Shown here: positions 7,186-15,945 of the stretch, in pieces
How the letters are laid out: each line of letters starts with the position of its first letter
How positions within the stretch are numbered: position 1 is the stretch's first letter
DNA from: an uncultured Clostridia bacterium
GTDB taxonomy: Bacteria > Bacillota > Clostridia > Oscillospirales > CAG-272
Length of the DNA: 16,566 bases
Direction: 5' to 3'
Assembly: GCA_937898155.1 (NCBI GenBank)
Contig: CALEJO010000046.1
Coordinates: 1 to 16,566 of the forward strand
The notes under the pieces: generated by a model
Seen by the model: the letters and a program-made list of their open reading frames with translations, nothing else
What the model was told of the DNA's origin: nothing
Databases searched by the model: none
Made by a program: the position numbers and the translations under genes

Positions 7186-7215
7186 CGAGCGGAACGCTCG
7201 CGGGCTTTCTTTTTG
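7186..7215 (+). terminator. Possible hairpin terminator inside the repeat module
   Basis: CGAGCG (7186-7191), loop GAA, CGCTCG (7195-7200), then CGGGCTTTCTTTTT. The stem is GC-rich but only 6 bp, and the U-rich stretch begins 4 nt after it. No plus-strand gene immediately precedes it, so it may simply belong to the repeat. Confidence 0.35.
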
Positions 7216-7217
7216 CA

Positions 7218-7253
7218 ACCTTTTTCTTTGCCCGTCAAAGAAAAAGTTGACGT
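7218..7253. repeat. 36-bp palindromic repeat, copy 2
   Basis: Second copy of the repeat at 6991-7026, in the same orientation and offset by 227 bp, with a single substitution at position 33 of the unit. As in copy 1, a further pyrimidine-rich hairpin (CTTTTC and GAAAAG, about 7257-7274) follows, but this part has diverged. Confidence 0.8.
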
Positions 7254-7280
7254 CCCCTTTTCGCAAAGAAAAGCGAAAGA

Positions 7281-7312
7281 GAAGAGCCCCGCCGACTCGG
7301 CGGGGCTCTTTT
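7281..7312. terminator. Strong bidirectional hairpin terminator after hemW
   Basis: A perfect 13-bp stem, AAGAGCCCCGCCG (7282-7294) and CGGCGGGGCTCTT (7298-7310), with a 3-nt loop. It begins 2 nt after the hemW stop codon on the minus strand and is followed there by a U-rich stretch (TCTTCTCTTTC). On the plus strand it ends in TTTT. It should end the malQ-to-hemW transcript and also stop plus-strand read-through. Confidence 0.9.
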
Positions 7313-8445
7313 CAAAACGTCAGTATTTCGCTCAAAATATAGTTGGAAATCAGCATCCCGCGGCGGGAAAGCCGATATCCACTTTTCGTTCGCAAAATAT
7401 ACTTCTTCTCCAAAAACGGTTGCATCGCGTCGAGATACCGCGCGTCGAACGAATCCCCGAATCGTGCCTCGTATTCATTCACGTTGATGCCGCTCCGCAG
7501 ACGGAAGCCCGTCATCACGAACTGCGTCGCCAGCTCTTCCGGCATCGGCACCGTCTCTTCGTCAATCAGCACGCGCTCCTCCGTCGGCATCGCGAGAAAT
7601 AGGTCGAGGTCTTTCTGATAGGAGAACATTCTCCCCTCGAAAAACGAGTGCGCACCCGGTCCGAAGCCGAAATATTCCTCGCCTTTCCAGTATTTGAGGT
7701 TGTGCCGACATTCCATACCGAGCTTCGAGAAGTTGCTGATCTCGTATTGCAGATATCCGTGCTCTTCGAGTTTTTTGACGGCGGAAAGATACATCCGATA
7801 TTGCGTGTCCTCGTTCGGGATCGTCGCGATCAGATCGGGATTGCCGCCGAGCGGCGTCTGCGGCTCGACTTTCAGCCCGTAAAACGAGATATGCTCCGGC
7901 GAAAGGGCGCACACAAAATCGAGCGTGTGCGACAGCCGCTCCTCCGTCTGACGCGGAAGCGCATACATCACATCGACGTTGATATTCTGAAAACCCTCCA
8001 TCCGCGCGAGCAAAAATGAATTTTCAAACTCCTCTTTCGTGTGGATGCGGGAGAGAAGCTTCAATTCCGCGTTGTCGGCGCTTTGCAGTCCCATACTGAG
8101 CCGCGTAATGCCCGCCGCGCGGTAGTCGGCGAGCTCCGACGGATCGAGCGTCCCGGGATTCGCTTCCATGGAAATCTCCACGGAATCCGAGAGCCGAAAT
8201 GTCGAGCGAACGGCGTCGAGGATGCGCACGATATTCTCGCTCGGAAAGATGCTCGGCGTGCCGCCGCCGAGATAGACGGTGTCGACGAGATAGGGCTTGC
8301 ACCGAACGCGGAAACTGCGAATCTGCGCAATCAGCGCATCGGTATACGCGGCGATCTTTTCGGTCTTTTCGATCGAATAAAAATCGCAATACGCACATTT
8401 TCTGACACAAAACGGAAAATGAAGATATAACCCGAGCGCTTTCAT
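7312..8445 (-). CDS. hemW: HemW-type radical SAM protein (heme chaperone, formerly HemN-like)
   Basis: HemW proteins are radical SAM family members that bind heme and are proposed to deliver it to respiratory enzymes; they are often misnamed coproporphyrinogen oxidase. The 377-residue protein opens with LYLHFPFCVRKCAYCDFYS, whose C13-x3-C17-x2-C20 motif ligates the [4Fe-4S] cluster. GGGTPS, SMEANPGT and GLQS (the SAM-binding core), then CRHNLKYW, GFGPGAHS and a C-terminal HemN_C-like domain follow. HemN of the oxygen-independent CPO type carries an extra N-terminal extension and cysteine, absent here. ATG 8445 has AAAGGAA upstream and lies 17 nt after lepA; the open frame reaches further upstream, but only inside lepA. 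lepA-hemW is a classic Bacillota gene pair. Confidence 0.94.
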   Translation of the reverse strand: MKALGLYLHFPFCVRKCAYCDFYSIEKTEKIAAYTDALIAQIRSFRVRCKPYLVDTVYLGGGTPSIFPSENIVRILDAVRSTFRLSDSVEISMEANPGTLDPSELADYRAAGITRLSMGLQSADNAELKLLSRIHTKEEFENSFLLARMEGFQNINVDVMYALPRQTEERLSHTLDFVCALSPEHISFYGLKVEPQTPLGGNPDLIATIPNEDTQYRMYLSAVKKLEEHGYLQYEISNFSKLGMECRHNLKYWKGEEYFGFGPGAHSFFEGRMFSYQKDLDLFLAMPTEERVLIDEETVPMPEELATQFVMTGFRLRSGINVNEYEARFGDSFDARYLDAMQPFLEKKYILRTKSGYRLSRRGMLISNYILSEILTF

Positions 8446-8462
8446 GACAGTTCCTTTCCCGC

Positions 8463-10271
<1,809 letters not shown>

Positions 10272-10338
10272 ACTTCCTCCGAGCGCCATGCGGCGAGCCG
10301 CGCGTGCGCTCTTTTTTCAGATTTTGCGGGAAATGGGA

Positions 10339-10629
10339 TCAAAGGTCGTAGTCGATCGCCACGCTGGACGCGACCGAGGCGTGCATATGTTTTTTGACGA
10401 CGCCGCAGTGATAGGCATCCGCTTGATAGGCGTCGAGTGCGGCGCGGTCGTCGAGCATCACTTGCAGGCAAACGTCATAGGAGCGCGCGGAGCCGAGAAA
10501 ATCGGTGCCGACCTCGATGCCGCGCAGCATCGGCACGTTGCCCTGCATCGAAAGCAGGACTTCTTTCGCCTTTTGCTTGTTTTCCTCGCTCGGATCGGCG
10601 AGCTTAAAGAGAACGATATGTCGGATCAT
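10339..10629 (-). CDS. Dabb (stress-responsive A/B barrel) domain protein
   Basis: This 96-residue protein fits the Dabb domain, a ferredoxin-like dimeric alpha-beta barrel. It begins with the family pattern MIRHIVLFKL, has helix 1 over residues 15-29 and ends in a strand with VAIDYDL; the AYQADAYHCGVVKKHM segment (67-82) matches the usual Y--HP-H--- region in shape. The biochemical role of bacterial members is mostly unknown. ATG 10629 is preferred over the in-frame TTG at 10635, because GGGAG lies 8 nt before the ATG and only 2 nt before the TTG. It starts 2 nt after the malQ stop, so it is certainly co-transcribed. A link to sugar metabolism cannot be inferred from position alone. Confidence 0.85.
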   Translation of the reverse strand: MIRHIVLFKLADPSEENKQKAKEVLLSMQGNVPMLRGIEVGTDFLGSARSYDVCLQVMLDDRAALDAYQADAYHCGVVKKHMHASVASSVAIDYDL

Positions 10630-10631
10630 GG

Positions 10632-12164
10632 TCAAATCTCCCTTTCGTCAAACACCGGATACGTCCGGCGATAAATTTCATTCAATTTGCGGAAATAGTC
10701 CTTGTCGATGCCGCGGATCGTGTCCGCGGTCGTGCGAAAGAGCCAGTTGCCCTCGGACGTCCCGGGAATATTCATCCGCGCGTCCGCACCGAAACCGCAT
10801 AGATCCTGAAACGCGGCGATCGCGGTGTTCGCCGCCGAGCGCCAGATGCTCTCGATCAGCTTGCGGACGGCGGGCGCGACAGAGCCGCCCACACCCCAGT
10901 CCCCGTGGTCGAAGCCGATATAGGAGAGGGCGTAATCCCGCGTGCGCGCGTCTGCCTCGTAAAGCCAGCCGAGCGCGGTATTATTATCGTGCGTGCCGAG
11001 ATAGGCGACGCTGTTTTTGCGAATGTTGTGCGGCGCGTGCGAAGAGTCGCCGTCGGGATCGAAGCCGAAGAGCGCCACGTTCATGCCCGGAAAACCCGTC
11101 TGCCTGAGAAGCGTTTCCACGTCCTTGCCGAATACGCCGAGGTCTTCGGCGATGATCGGCGCGTTCGGGCAAGCGTTAAAGAGCGCGCGGAAGAGCTTCA
11201 TGCGCGGACCGACGCACCATTTGCCGTTTTTCGCTGTCGTTGCGTCCGCGTCCACCGCCCAAAAGCTCGCGAATGCGCGGAAATGGTCGATGCGAACGAC
11301 GTCAAAGAGCGAGAGCGACGCTTTCACGCGGCGAATCCACCACGCGTAGCCGTCTCGTTCCATCGTGTCCCAGTCGTAAAGCGGATTGCCCCAAAGCTGT
11401 CCCTCTGCCGAAAAGGCGTCCGGCGGCACGCCCGCCACTTTTTTCGGCGCGAGCGTTTTTTCGTCGAGCAAAAAGAGGTCGGGGTGCGCCCACACGTCGG
11501 CGCTGTCGCGGGAAAGATAGATCGGCATATCGCCGATGACGGCGATGCCCTTTTCGCGGGCATATGCCTTGATTTTTTGCCATTGCTTATCGAAAAGGAA
11601 CTGCGTGAAGCGCCAGAACTCCGCTTCCGCCTCATATGCGGCGCGGTGCTTGCGGCAAAAGACGTCGTGGCGGCGGAATTCCTCGTCCCACTCCCACCAC
11701 GGACGATCGCCGTTCGCGGTTTTGAGCGCCATAAAGAACGCGTATTCGTCGAGCCACTCGTGCGTTTTTCCAAACGCGGCGATCTCTTTTTTCATCGCGC
11801 CGCCAACGCGCGAAAACGCCTTGCGGAGCAGCGCCGTGCGCTTTTCCTGCGCGAACGCGTAGGCGGCGGTATAGGGCGAGCCGGAATAGACGTTTTCTTC
11901 CACGTCCGCCTCGTCGCAAAGCCCCATTTCCCAAATGCCCTGCGGGTCGAGGAAGAGCAGATTGCCCGCGAACGCGGACGACGCACAGTAGGGCGATCCC
12001 TTTTCATCTGCCGGACAGAACGGCAGCCCCTGCCAATAGCCGAACTTCATCTCCGAAAGCGCGTCCAAAAACGCGCGGCATTGATCATCAAAAACGCCGA
12101 CGCCGTAGCGCGACGGCATCGAGGAAAGGTGCAGTAAAACGCCTGCACCGCGGGAATTTAACAT
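10632..12164 (-). CDS. malQ: 4-alpha-glucanotransferase (amylomaltase, GH77)
   Basis: MalQ transfers alpha-1,4-glucan segments between maltodextrins and releases glucose, serving maltodextrin or glycogen turnover in the cytoplasm. The 510-residue protein is full-length bacterial GH77. The catalytic groups are visible: nucleophile D293 in VVRIDHFR, acid/base E340 in IIAEDLG and the third carboxylate D392 in GTHDNNT. SAFAGN and GDMPIYLSRDSADVW are also typical. The open frame extends 40 codons upstream, across the promoter; ATG 12164 has GGAGG 5 nt upstream and matches the family N-terminus (GAGVLLHLSSMPSRYG). It leads the malQ-Dabb-lepA-hemW operon. No other glycan gene is in the window. Confidence 0.97.
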   Translation of the reverse strand: MLNSRGAGVLLHLSSMPSRYGVGVFDDQCRAFLDALSEMKFGYWQGLPFCPADEKGSPYCASSAFAGNLLFLDPQGIWEMGLCDEADVEENVYSGSPYTAAYAFAQEKRTALLRKAFSRVGGAMKKEIAAFGKTHEWLDEYAFFMALKTANGDRPWWEWDEEFRRHDVFCRKHRAAYEAEAEFWRFTQFLFDKQWQKIKAYAREKGIAVIGDMPIYLSRDSADVWAHPDLFLLDEKTLAPKKVAGVPPDAFSAEGQLWGNPLYDWDTMERDGYAWWIRRVKASLSLFDVVRIDHFRAFASFWAVDADATTAKNGKWCVGPRMKLFRALFNACPNAPIIAEDLGVFGKDVETLLRQTGFPGMNVALFGFDPDGDSSHAPHNIRKNSVAYLGTHDNNTALGWLYEADARTRDYALSYIGFDHGDWGVGGSVAPAVRKLIESIWRSAANTAIAAFQDLCGFGADARMNIPGTSEGNWLFRTTADTIRGIDKDYFRKLNEIYRRTYPVFDEREI

Positions 12165-12198
12165 AAGTGCCTCCGAGAACAACCGATTTTCATAAAGA

Positions 12199-12227
12199 AT
12201 TGTATCACATTTTCCCCCGCCCGTCAA
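12199..12227 (-). promoter_or_regulatory. Sigma-A type promoter of malQ
   Basis: On the minus strand, TTGACG (12227-12222) and TACAAT (12204-12199) with a 17-bp spacer and TGTGA directly before the -10. Transcription should start near 12192, about 28 nt before malQ. The -10 region ATGTGATACAAT is the same as that of the XRE gene. Confidence 0.82.
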
Positions 12228-12311
12228 GAAACTCGTGCGAGAATGGCAAAGAAAAGAATATTTTCCTCGCCCCACGGCAAACAATAGAAAAAAACGACGC
12301 GGAGCATATCT

Positions 12312-12563
12312 ATGATAATGAACTGCAAAAAGAATCTTGTGATCATGCGAAATCTCAAAAGCGATTTTATCGACGAAGCGTATTTCATTCTCAAAAACGA
12401 CGTGCCCGAGCCGCTCGGGCGCGACGTCGTGGACGAAGCCAACCGCATCCTCGCGGAGGTTCGGACGGGACGAAAAAAACGCCCGCCGTTCTCGCTCCCG
12501 AGCTTTGTCGGAGGAGCGGTTTCGGCGGGAATTCTCTCTTTGATCGTTTTTCTTTTGCTTTAA
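12312..12563 (+). CDS. Small protein with a C-terminal membrane anchor, function unknown
   Basis: I do not recognise this 83-residue protein. Residues 15-50 look helical and amphipathic (LKSDFIDEAYFILKNDVPEP, then RDVVDEANRILAEV). A basic patch RTGRKKR (51-57) follows, and residues 65-83 form a hydrophobic segment reaching the C-terminus, so it may be a tail-anchored protein with its body in the cytoplasm. ATG 12312 has GGAG 7 nt upstream; an internal ATG at 12345 has none. It is transcribed away from malQ and towards ispE, and its stop codon overlaps the ispE stop. No clear promoter is visible in the 147-bp gap to malQ. Codon use resembles its neighbours, which, with the ribosome site, argues that it is real. 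Confidence 0.68.
   Translation: MIMNCKKNLVIMRNLKSDFIDEAYFILKNDVPEPLGRDVVDEANRILAEVRTGRKKRPPFSLPSFVGGAVSAGILSLIVFLLL
12396..12420 (-). terminator. Possible terminator of the ispE transcript, antisense inside the small gene
   Basis: A perfect 7-bp stem, GCCCGAG (12404-12410) and CTCGGGC (12414-12420) with a 3-nt loop, lies 140 nt past the ispE stop. In the minus direction it is followed, after 6 nt, by TTTTT. There is no hairpin in the direct overlap of the two genes, so this is the first plausible stop for ispE transcription. The 6-nt gap to the U run weakens the case. Confidence 0.35.
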
Positions 12564-13450
12564 TCTTCGAAGACGGAGCGCTCGCGGCGTGCCGGCGTGC
12601 AGAGGAACGCCTCATATTCGGCGTCGAGCGCGTCTTTCGCGGCGCGGGCGGTCGGCAGATCGCGGAACAGTCCGTAAACGGCGGAGCCGCTTCCGCTGAG
12701 CCGTGCGCCGAGCGCGCCGAGCGCCGTCATGCGCCCGATCAGCGCGGCGAAGCCCGTCTCGGGCGGCGTCACCGTTTCAAATTCATTATAAAGCGAGCGT
12801 GCGATGCGATCGAGATCGCAAGTCGCCATTTCACTTAAAAACGCCTCGCCGCTCATCGGCGGCTGATGCTGTTCGCCGTCGATCTTGCGATAGGCCTCGG
12901 CGGTGCTGATGTGTCCGCCGTTCGGCATGGCGATCACGATCGCGCAGTCCGGCATCGGCGTGCAATCGGCGAGCTTTTCTCCGATGCCCGTGGCAAATAC
13001 CGTCCCTTTTCTGACGCAGAACGGAACGTCCGCGCCCACCGTCGCGCCGATCTCACAGAGTTTTTCGGTCGAAAGCGACGTGCCGAACATCCGGTCGAGC
13101 GCGAGGAGCGCCGCCGCTCCGTCGGAGGAGCCGCCGCCGAGTCCCGCTTGCGACGGGATTCTCTTTTCGATCAGGAACGACACGTCGTAGGCATCGATCC
13201 CCGTCGCGGCAAAAAACGCGACCGCCGCGCGATAGACGGTATTGTCTTCTCCGTCGGGCGCCGCCGCGTCGCGGCAATGCACCGCGATCCGCTTGCCGGA
13301 GGAAACGTCGCGTTTTTCCACACGCACGCGGTCAAATAACGTGACCGATTGCATGACGGACGCGATCTCGTGGTATCCGTCGGCGCGCTTGCCGGTGACG
13401 CCGAGATATAAATTGATCTTCGCAGGGGCAAGGACAGACAGTTTCTCCAT
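12560..13450 (-). CDS. ispE: 4-diphosphocytidyl-2-C-methyl-D-erythritol kinase
   Basis: IspE phosphorylates CDP-methylerythritol with ATP in the non-mevalonate (MEP) route to isoprenoids. The 296-residue GHMP kinase has PAKINLYLGV (9-18, substrate-binding K11), the glycine-rich ATP loop PSQAGLGGGSSDGAAAL (99-115), the catalytic D141 in GADVPF and the C-terminal LSGSGSAVYGLF. ATG 13450 is chosen because AAGGAG lies 8 nt upstream; the alternative GTG at 13459 would sit directly on that ribosome site. It is 21 nt downstream of the DUF362/ferredoxin gene and converges with the small gene on the other strand, their stop codons overlapping by 4 nt. Confidence 0.97.
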   Translation of the reverse strand: MEKLSVLAPAKINLYLGVTGKRADGYHEIASVMQSVTLFDRVRVEKRDVSSGKRIAVHCRDAAAPDGEDNTVYRAAVAFFAATGIDAYDVSFLIEKRIPSQAGLGGGSSDGAAALLALDRMFGTSLSTEKLCEIGATVGADVPFCVRKGTVFATGIGEKLADCTPMPDCAIVIAMPNGGHISTAEAYRKIDGEQHQPPMSGEAFLSEMATCDLDRIARSLYNEFETVTPPETGFAALIGRMTALGALGARLSGSGSAVYGLFRDLPTARAAKDALDAEYEAFLCTPARRERSVFED

Positions 13451-13471
13451 ATGTAGCACTCCTTTTTCGGA

Positions 13472-14650
13472 TCAAAGGGAGCCGATGATCCGGAGGATCA
13501 GATTCTTTTTGATGCGGATCGCGCCGAACGGGCATAATTCCTGACAGCAGTAGCAGCGGATACAGTCCGCGTGATGAATATGCGCGATCTTTTTGCCGCG
13601 GCGCTCCTCCATGACGATGGTCTTTTGCGGGCAGGAAGCCGCGCACTCGCCGCATCCGCGGCAAAGGTCCTCCTGCGGGATCGGGCGCGGCATAAAGAGC
13701 CGTCCGACCTTGCCGCCGGAGAAAAAGCGAAGCGCCCCGACCGTGCCGCCCGCAACGGCGTCCGGCTCACGGAAGTCCGAAACGGAGAGGGAATCGAGCG
13801 GATCGCCGAGGATCGTCACGTCTTCGATGGATGGCGGACAAAGCCCGCGCGAGATCGCCTCCCGCACGAGCGGCACCGTCCCCGCAAAGCCGAGGAGCGT
13901 TTCCGACACAAGATCACTCCTAAACGGATTGCGCCCGCAAAGGAGCGCGCCGATCGGACGGGGCGAGCCCGCCGTCGGACCGTTGCCCTCCATGGCGACG
14001 ATCGCGTCCGTGACGGCGATCACTTCTTTCGTTTCGCAGAGCATTCCGCACAGGTCGCAAAGCATCCCCGCGAAATCGCCGTAATCGGGATAGGTCGCGT
14101 GTATCTCGAACTTCTCGATGCCCGGGATCGTGCCGAATAGATTTTTCACCGCCGCGCTCATCCTTGTGAGCGCGTGGCTTTTCAGCTTGCAAAGATCGAG
14201 GATCACATCCGCGTCCGCGATCGGTTTGATGATATGAAACCGTTTCGTCACGCGGCCGTTCGGTGCCGTCAGAAAAACGGCTTCCGTATCGTAGTTCAAC
14301 GTCGCGCCGTGGCGTTCCGCCACCTCGGCGATGCCGCATCCGCGATAGATGCTTTCGAGCCGCGCGCGGCTGTAAACGCCGCCCGGGCTTTCCGCGATCA
14401 CGGGATGCACGTCCATTTCATCGAGCAACGTCAGCACCGCGTCGAGAACGACGGGGTGCGTCGTTGCCGCCGCGTCCGGCGATTTTTTCATCACGAGATT
14501 CGGCTTGACGACAACGGCTTTTCCGGCGAAAAACGCGCGGTCGAGTCCGATTGCGTCCCACGCCTGCCGGAGCGCGGCAAGCACGGCGGGCAGGTCATAC
14601 GACGTGACACGCCGAAGCGCGACGACGTCTTTTTTTGCGGTTTCATCCAT
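13472..14650 (-). CDS. DUF362 domain protein with C-terminal two-cluster ferredoxin domain
   Basis: Residues 1 to about 300 match the DUF362 family (KPNLV at 49-53, ESPGG at 87-91, LCKLKSHALTRMSAAVKNLFG, then GPTAGSPRPIG), whose reaction is not established. The C-terminus is a bacterial ferredoxin-type domain with two complete C-x2-C-x2-C-x3-C-P motifs: C330/333/336/340 and C363/366/369/373, so two [4Fe-4S] clusters are expected, in keeping with an anaerobe. It is cytoplasmic, with no signal peptide. ATG 14650 has GGAGG 8 nt upstream. The gene follows the CmpB-family gene by 38 bp, has its own extended -10 promoter, and precedes ispE by 21 bp. It may be an electron-transfer protein; a partner is not identified. 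Confidence 0.88.
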   Translation of the reverse strand: MDETAKKDVVALRRVTSYDLPAVLAALRQAWDAIGLDRAFFAGKAVVVKPNLVMKKSPDAAATTHPVVLDAVLTLLDEMDVHPVIAESPGGVYSRARLESIYRGCGIAEVAERHGATLNYDTEAVFLTAPNGRVTKRFHIIKPIADADVILDLCKLKSHALTRMSAAVKNLFGTIPGIEKFEIHATYPDYGDFAGMLCDLCGMLCETKEVIAVTDAIVAMEGNGPTAGSPRPIGALLCGRNPFRSDLVSETLLGFAGTVPLVREAISRGLCPPSIEDVTILGDPLDSLSVSDFREPDAVAGGTVGALRFFSGGKVGRLFMPRPIPQEDLCRGCGECAASCPQKTIVMEERRGKKIAHIHHADCIRCYCCQELCPFGAIRIKKNLILRIIGSL

Positions 14651-14682
14651 AGCAGTTGCCTCCGATCCCCGTATTCACTGCT

Positions 14683-14691
14683 ATTGTATCA
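14683..14691 (-). promoter_or_regulatory. Extended -10 promoter before the DUF362/ferredoxin gene
   Basis: TGATACAAT (14691-14683) is an extended -10, with TG just before TACAAT. No good -35 is present: at 17 bp spacing the hexamer is TTTCTT. It overlaps the stop region of the CmpB-family gene. Transcription would start near 14676, about 26 nt before the gene. Confidence 0.5.
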
Positions 14692-15156
14692 TATTCGCGC
14701 GAAAAAAGAAAGTGTTTTTTCAAAATCGGAACGATTCCTTTTGCGCGGCAAATGCGAAAGCACGAATAAAAGCGCAAGACAAAGCAAAAACCACAGCCCC
14801 GAATAGAGGGGGCAGATCTGCCCGAGCAGATTATAGGGGAGCTTCGAGTAGTCCCAAACGCCGAGCCCGAGCCAGCGGTTAACCACGACGCCGACGGAAA
14901 ACTCCACCGCCGTCACGCCGGCGGCGGAGACGGCGCTCCGCAGGAAAAGTGACCGCCCGCGCAAAAGCCGATTGACGCCGCTGATGATGAGGAAGCACCC
15001 GCCGCCCGTCACCACCATGCTCGGGTGCGTGTGCCCGCGCCAGAGGACCTCGATGAGGCCGTAGCCGACGCCGCCGAACAAAAATTCGACCGTGGTTCGC
15101 TCCACGCGATTCCAGCGGAGCGCGCCGTCAATGCGGATCGGATGCGTCTGCTTCAT
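14689..15156 (-). CDS. CmpB-family (ABC transporter type IV-like, DUF1113) membrane protein
   Basis: This 155-residue membrane protein has about four hydrophobic segments (roughly 22-39, 45-65, 71-93 and 118-136) and the hallmark GVWDYSKLPYNLLGQICP (99-116) of the family named putative ABC-transporter type IV (CmpB). The transporter label is a family name only; no ATPase gene is nearby and the function is unknown. Its start (ATG 15156) lies inside tepA, overlapping it by 29 nt, with GGAGGG 8 nt upstream, so the two are coupled. The C-terminal tail is basic (PRKRNR). Confidence 0.82.
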   Translation of the reverse strand: MKQTHPIRIDGALRWNRVERTTVEFLFGGVGYGLIEVLWRGHTHPSMVVTGGGCFLIISGVNRLLRGRSLFLRSAVSAAGVTAVEFSVGVVVNRWLGLGVWDYSKLPYNLLGQICPLYSGLWFLLCLALLFVLSHLPRKRNRSDFEKTLSFFARI

Positions 15157-15856
15157 GCGCTTTTCCCTCCTTCACCGCCTGTTTCAGCCACGCGATCGCG
15201 TCGCGAAGTCCGCCGATCCCGTCGATCAGCCCGCACGCGACCGCTTCGCTTCCGTCGATGACAGAGCCGATGTCCGTCGCCATTTCGTCGGTGCGGAACG
15301 TCAGCGCGTCGAGCGCCTCCCGTTCGATTTTCGCATGCCCGACGATGAATTCCGTGATGCGATCCTGCATTTTTTCCAACCCCGCAAACGCCTGCGGCAC
15401 GCCCAAGACCGTCCCGCTCGTCCGCACGGGATGGAGCGTCATCGTCGCGCTCGGCACGATGAACGAGCGTCGGCACGAGACCGCGATCGGGATCCCGATC
15501 GAATGTCCGCCGCCGATGACGATCGACGCGGTCGGCTTTTGCATACTCGCCAGCATTTCGGCGATCGCGAGCCCCGCCTCCACGTCGCCGCCGACGGTAT
15601 TGATCAGCACGAGCAGACCGTCGATATTCGGATTTTCCTCGATCGCGACGAGCAGAGGCAAAATGTGCTCGTATTTCGTCGTTTTTTGCGTATTCGGCAG
15701 CAGAAAATGCCCCTCGATCTGCCCGATCACCGTCAGACACGTCAGCGAAACGCCGTCGCGCCCCGTGACGACCGTGCCGAGTGATTTTTCATCTTCCCGC
15801 GGCTCTTCCCGCGGACGCTCCTCGTCTTCCTGCTCATTTTCATCCCAAAACGCCAT
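15128..15856 (-). CDS. tepA: ClpP/crotonase-fold serine protease of the TepA type
   Basis: TepA-like proteins are ClpP relatives; in Bacillus TepA was linked to protein translocation and spore-coat functions. The 242-residue protein has an acidic N-terminal extension (residues 5-24), then a ClpP-like core: LLVLINTVGGDVEAGLAIAE (81-100, oxyanion region), the nucleophile S119 in GGGHSIGIP, H142 in TLHPVRTSG, and the late helix EAVACGLIDGIGGL. The third catalytic residue is less certain (D195 is the nearest candidate). No Clp ATPase-binding N-terminus typical of true ClpP is seen. ATG 15856 has GGGGAGG 6 nt upstream. Neighbouring the CmpB-family membrane protein suggests work at the membrane; this is inference. 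A true ClpP is less likely because of the S/H motif context and the length. Confidence 0.85.
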   Translation of the reverse strand: MAFWDENEQEDEERPREEPREDEKSLGTVVTGRDGVSLTCLTVIGQIEGHFLLPNTQKTTKYEHILPLLVAIEENPNIDGLLVLINTVGGDVEAGLAIAEMLASMQKPTASIVIGGGHSIGIPIAVSCRRSFIVPSATMTLHPVRTSGTVLGVPQAFAGLEKMQDRITEFIVGHAKIEREALDALTFRTDEMATDIGSVIDGSEAVACGLIDGIGGLRDAIAWLKQAVKEGKAHEADASDPH

Positions 15857-15916
15857 GATTTTCCTCCCCGCACTTGAAGTTCTATGATTTTTCGCAAAAA
15901 AATTGCGGTTTAATCA

Positions 15917-15945
15917 TTTACAATCGCGGAAAAATCATATATAAT
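15917..15945 (+). promoter_or_regulatory. Sigma-A type promoter of pduL
   Basis: TTTACA (15917-15922) and a perfect TATAAT (15940-15945) at 17-bp spacing. The start should be near 15952, giving a leader of about 73 nt that ends in a hairpin and a strong ribosome site. Confidence 0.78.

Larger units (their letters stand above)
6966..7311. other. Non-coding region of about 346 bp filled with hairpins and repeats
   Basis: No convincing gene lies between the XRE stop and the end of hemW; the short open frames here lack start signals and domain features. The region holds, in order: the XRE terminator; a 36-bp palindromic repeat (6991-7026); a second hairpin with a 10-bp stem (7032-7055); GTGCGCAC (7075-7082); ACTTCGATC at 7101-7109 and again at 7178-7186; a GGCGC/GCGCC hairpin near 7116-7128; a CGAGCG-GAA-CGCTCG hairpin followed by a U-rich stretch (7186-7215); a second copy of the 36-bp repeat (7218-7253); and the hemW terminator. 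It looks like an interspersed repeat module, not a gene. Confidence 0.7.

Noticed and set aside
6991..7253. CRISPR array
   Set aside because: There are only two copies, 227 bp apart, with no regular spacers and no cas genes.
6966..7311. Insertion sequence remnant
   Set aside because: There is no transposase fragment, the 36-bp units are in direct orientation, not terminal inverted repeats, and no target-site duplication was seen.
6868..7342. Small open frames on both strands across the repeat region
   Set aside because: They are made of repeat and hairpin sequence rich in K, R and F codons, lack ribosome sites and overlap the XRE gene, the hemW end or the terminators.
14689..15156. Complete ABC transporter including the CmpB-family protein
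   Set aside because: No ATP-binding protein or substrate-binding protein gene is nearby; the transporter name comes only from the family label.
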